Positions 5,606 through 8,372 of a stretch of DNA of 8,372 nucleotides are shown here, one piece after another. Made by a program: the position numbers and the translations under genes. The notes beneath the pieces were generated by a model. The model was not told the origin of the DNA, did no database searches, and saw only the letters and a program-made list of their open reading frames with translations. Every line of letters starts with the position of its first letter. Position 1 is the first letter of the stretch. This DNA comes from an uncultured Prevotellaceae bacterium (lineage in GTDB: Bacteria > Bacteroidota > Bacteroidia > Bacteroidales > Bacteroidaceae): the NCBI GenBank assembly GCA_947306845.1, contig CAMZHP010000131.1:1-8372 (forward strand). Direction: 5' to 3'.

Positions 5606-6808
5606 TTAGTTTTCTTCTTCTTCCTGATAGATGTCGAAATGGGCGGGCAGGTGTGAGAAGAAAATCTCTTGTTGACGCTCACTATCTGAACTGAGCCGTA
5701 AATACCATGAGCCGGGCAATTGATTCCATGCGATGCTGTCGGGTACGGATGGAGCAGCAGAGAGATGGAGCGTCGCTTCCATATTGGGGAATCCGCCACC
5801 GGATTGTTGGTCGTATTCTTTCTGATCCGGGTCGTCTTCTCGGTCATACCCCTCGATGTAGCATTTGTAACTAACATCACTGGGATAAAGGGTGCCGTCG
5901 GGCTGCTCGGCATACCTGACATGATAGGTGCGGTTCCATTTGTCGATACGGTAACCTGATATGGCTCGGGCCATGGAGAGGAGAAGGGGGGACATGCGCT
6001 CGCGCTTGTTGGTGTCGGTGCCCGTAATGCGATAAGCCGAACGGATGATGCAGCGGGCAGTGTCGATGACGATGCGCCCCCTGTCGTCTTTGTGGCTTTT
6101 TGAACGGAACACCAGTTCGAGCTCATTCTTGTTGTCACTTTCAAAATCGCCGTTTTCGCTGAAGCGATGCGACCGGATAAAACTGCCATCGAGCTCGTCA
6201 ACAAAGTCTTCGTAAAGCATGCGGCGAAGGTTGGCCACATCCGTGAGCTGTGTACTGTCGGCGCTGACAATGTGCCCTTCTGTTTGACTGAGGCTGTAAT
6301 GATTGTTGTCAAGGCTCTTCATCTGCATCAGCCCCTTCGACTGGTACGAATAAAAAGAGTGTCGGTCGATGCTCTGGGTCTTATAGTCATAGCTGAGCAC
6401 TCGGGGTTGTGAGAAATATACCTTTTGCTTGGTCCTGACCACTTCACGCAGTTTCTCTCTGATCCATTTAGGCTCGATATTGCGAACGATGACTTCAGCG
6501 GTCTCCCGATAGCGGGGGGATAGAAAGACAGTGTCGGTAAGGTGGGTCAACACTTTGCGTTCGTAGTTGAGATGCGAGAAGGTGAGACGACGGAATTTGA
6601 AATCAATGACGGCCTCACCCTGGTCATTGCTGATGGCGGAAGAGAATTTCCCTTCTTCTTTGGTGTAGATGCTCGCCTGGGCAATAGGCTCATGTGTCTC
6701 CTTGTCGGCCACAACAATCCGTTGCTGAGCGTGGACGGCAATTGCCATCATACAAACTGACAATAAGGTAAGTATTTGTCGCTGAGTCACTTTCATATCT
6801 TTGTTCAT
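5606..6808 (-). CDS. Exported protein with CarboxypepD_reg-like N-terminal domain
   Basis: This protein is 400 aa from ATG 6808. ATG 6796 (MKVTQRQ) is an alternative that gives a neater signal peptide. AAGG on the mRNA lies next to the first ATG and about 12 nt before the second. The signal peptide ends VHA|QQR (after residue 27). Residues 29-108 resemble the small beta-sandwich found before TonB-dependent receptors: IVVADKETHEPIAQASI, a turn SNDQGEAVIDF and DTVFLSPRYRETAEVIV. No beta-barrel follows. Instead there is a basic helical segment (112-130) and a strand-rich domain to the C-terminus, with GRIVIDTARCIIRSAYRITG (244-263) and an acidic end EEEEN. This architecture is known as hypothetical proteins in Bacteroidetes; I do not know a function. 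It starts 5 nt after the peptidase stop and lies 18 nt before the vWA protein, so the three are probably one transcription unit. The gene appears intact. Confidence 0.85.
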   Translation of the reverse strand: MNKDMKVTQRQILTLLSVCMMAIAVHAQQRIVVADKETHEPIAQASIYTKEEGKFSSAISNDQGEAVIDFKFRRLTFSHLNYERKVLTHLTDTVFLSPRYRETAEVIVRNIEPKWIREKLREVVRTKQKVYFSQPRVLSYDYKTQSIDRHSFYSYQSKGLMQMKSLDNNHYSLSQTEGHIVSADSTQLTDVANLRRMLYEDFVDELDGSFIRSHRFSENGDFESDNKNELELVFRSKSHKDDRGRIVIDTARCIIRSAYRITGTDTNKRERMSPLLLSMARAISGYRIDKWNRTYHVRYAEQPDGTLYPSDVSYKCYIEGYDREDDPDQKEYDQQSGGGFPNMEATLHLSAAPSVPDSIAWNQLPGSWYLRLSSDSERQQEIFFSHLPAHFDIYQEEEEN

Positions 6809-6813
6809 CCTTG

Positions 6814-8372
6814 TTAGATGTCATCCCATGAGGGAGGTGTCTGGTGAAGCAGGTGGCGCACGAAAAAGTCAAAACGTTTGTGCTCTCCATATCGTTCTCC
6901 CATGGTGTGGTTGGTACCTGGTAGCACGACCAATTCAAAATCTTTTCCTTCCTTGACGAGGGCATTCACCAGTTGGTAGGTGCTTGCAGGATCGACGTTG
7001 TCGTCCATTTCGCCTACGACAAGCATCAACGGGCGTTTCAGTTTCGAGGCATGATAGACATTGCTGCTCTCTACATAAGAGGAGTCGACAGGATACCCCA
7101 TCCATTGCTCATTCCACCAGATCTTGTCCATGCGATTGTCATGGCAGCCGCAGGAACTATAGGCTGCCTTGTAGAAGTCTCCGTGAAGAAGCACAGCGGT
7201 GGTGCTTTCCTGTCCACCAGCGGAGGCACCGAAAATACCCACATTGTCGGCATCCATATAGGGATAGCGACGGGCAGCGGCTTGTATCCACAACTGACGG
7301 TCGGGCAGACCGGCATCTTTCAGGTTCTTGTAGCATACTTCCTCAAATTGCTTGCCTCGCCAGCTGGTTCCCATGGCATCGAGCTGGACAACGATGAAGC
7401 CGAGCTCTGCCAGAGGGGTCATGTTCCAGTTGTATGGGGTGAAACTTTTGGGCGTATAGGCACTGCCGGGACCGGAATAGATGTACTCAATGATGGGATA
7501 GCGGCGGGATGGGTCGAAATTGGTGGGACGTTGGATGATGCCCCACATGTCGGTCTTGCCATCACGGCCTTTGGCGACAAACACTTCAGGGGCTTGCCAT
7601 CCATTGGTGAGAAGAAGGGAAATGTCTGCTACTTCGATGGTGTCGAGCAATGTGCCGTCGCTGGCGTCACGCAGCACGGTGACAGGGGCTCGGTCCACCT
7701 TCGACCAGGTATCAGCCAGATAGCGGAAATCTTTGGAGAATTTCGCTTCATGCTGACCTTCTTCTGGGGTGAGGCAGCGCAGACCACGGCCGTCGATGCC
7801 GATGCGGTAATAGCGAACGAGGTATGGATCCTCGCCTTTTACCATGCCGCTGGCGGTGAAATAAATGAGGCTGTTCTTCTCGTCCACATGCACCACTTCG
7901 CGCACACACCATTCTCCTTTCGTGATCTGTCTTACCACGCTGCCTTTGTCCATGTCATAAAGATAGAGATGGTTCCAGTTGTCGCGCTCGCTCATCCAGA
8001 CAATCTGCCGTTTGTCGGCTAGGTCGTGGCGGAAATGACGGGTATAGTTGACAAAAGTTGATGCGTTTTCTTCTATGATGGTGCGCATCTCACCGGTCTG
8101 TGCGTTCATGGCAAGCACACGGTAGACTTTGTGACCGCGCTCGTTGTATTCCATCGTTACCTCACGGCTGTCACTGCTCCATGCAAAGGTTCCCAAATCA
8201 TACTGATGGGAACAGAGAGTGGTGCTGCCTTCCATGCGGCGGCCTGTCTGTGTGTCAAAGATGACGGGTGTCTTTTGCGGCAAGGCATCGCCTGGTTTGG
8301 CATACTCCTGTTGGTGAAGAATGGGCTGCAACTGGTCGGGTGGGGAGGTCTCCACATAATAGACGTAGCGCT
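6814..8372 (-). CDS. S9 family peptidase, DPP IV-like, 5' end off the window
   Basis: This is a serine exopeptidase of family S9 with a DPP IV-type N-terminal propeller. Such enzymes usually cut dipeptides from peptide N-termini in the periplasm. The frame stays open to the right edge (RYVYY precedes GTG 8355), so GTG is not the start and the N-terminus is missing. Counting from GTG 8355, propeller strands include SERDNWNHLYLYDMDKG (122-138). The alpha/beta-hydrolase domain runs from about 260. The oxyanion-type motif YIYSGPGS is at 291-298. The nucleophile elbow is GASAGG with Ser 378 (codon 7222-7224). The acid is D451 or D452 in GEMDDNVDP, and the base is H483 in PGTNHTMGE. The triad is complete. 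GASAGG differs from the GWSYGG usual in DPP IV, and CGCHDNRMDKIWWNEQWMG (402-420) replaces the ordinary APVTDW...YTERYMG region, so this is a divergent subgroup with uncertain specificity. It is the first visible gene of the leftward operon, 5 nt before the next gene. Confidence 0.93.
   Translation of the reverse strand, partial: RYVYYVETSPPDQLQPILHQQEYAKPGDALPQKTPVIFDTQTGRRMEGSTTLCSHQYDLGTFAWSSDSREVTMEYNERGHKVYRVLAMNAQTGEMRTIIEENASTFVNYTRHFRHDLADKRQIVWMSERDNWNHLYLYDMDKGSVVRQITKGEWCVREVVHVDEKNSLIYFTASGMVKGEDPYLVRYYRIGIDGRGLRCLTPEEGQHEAKFSKDFRYLADTWSKVDRAPVTVLRDASDGTLLDTIEVADISLLLTNGWQAPEVFVAKGRDGKTDMWGIIQRPTNFDPSRRYPIIEYIYSGPGSAYTPKSFTPYNWNMTPLAELGFIVVQLDAMGTSWRGKQFEEVCYKNLKDAGLPDRQLWIQAAARRYPYMDADNVGIFGASAGGQESTTAVLLHGDFYKAAYSSCGCHDNRMDKIWWNEQWMGYPVDSSYVESSNVYHASKLKRPLMLVVGEMDDNVDPASTYQLVNALVKEGKDFELVVLPGTNHTMGERYGEHKRFDFFVRHLLHQTPPSWDDI

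Noticed and set aside
5584..6312. A 242-codon minus-strand frame overlapping the 400-aa exported protein
   Set aside because: It is a shifted reading of the same strand with a Ser/Thr/Pro-rich, low-information product. The 400-aa frame has a signal peptide and a recognisable N-terminal domain.
6973..8022. A 349-codon open frame on the + strand, antisense to the S9 peptidase
   Set aside because: The minus-strand frame has full S9 motifs and a complete triad. The antisense translation has no recognisable domain, no promoter and no signal peptide, and long antisense frames are common opposite stop-poor codon usage.

Overview
The window looks like chromosomal DNA of a member of the Bacteroidales, probably a Prevotella-like lineage. 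The sequence evidence is the promoter style (TAnnTTTG at -7 with a TTG element about 20 nt upstream), the weak or absent Shine-Dalgarno sites, and the gene content: a GH3 glycosidase, an S9 peptidase with a DPP IV-type propeller, a CarboxypepD_reg-like exported protein and a vWA/FnIII secreted protein. The family-level placement is inference. I see no rRNA, tRNA, CRISPR array, insertion sequence or phage gene.

Layout. (1) 1-1466, + strand: the C-terminal part of a GH3 beta-glycosidase. Its reading frame is broken at the extreme left edge. (2) 1475-2350, - strand: an AmrS-type radical SAM enzyme, tail-to-tail with the GH3 gene and only 8 bp away. It ends unusually early, and its last ~110 bp hold a 22-bp-paired inverted repeat. 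(3) 2351-2582: a divergent promoter region. (4) 2583-4042, + strand: an orphan lipoprotein and a HAD phosphatase, 17 nt apart and probably co-transcribed. (5) 4034-8372, - strand: three tightly packed genes, probably one operon transcribed leftward. In transcription order they are an S9/DPP IV-like peptidase (its 5' end lies off the right edge), an exported protein with a CarboxypepD_reg-like N-terminus, and a secreted protein with vWA, FnIII and lipocalin-like parts. The last of these overlaps the HAD gene tail-to-tail by 9 bp, and stem-loop sequences sit on that overlap.

How the genes may work together. The three-gene operon encodes envelope or secreted proteins (two visible signal peptides plus a peptidase family that is normally exported). 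A joint role in surface or periplasmic protein and peptide handling is plausible but unproven. The GH3 enzyme fits oligosaccharide use. The AmrS gene has no Memo or AMMECR1 partner in the window. The least explained signals are the long inverted repeat at the amrS 3' end, the alternative hairpins at the HAD/vWA junction, and the unusual order of vWA metal-site motifs in the 517-aa protein.
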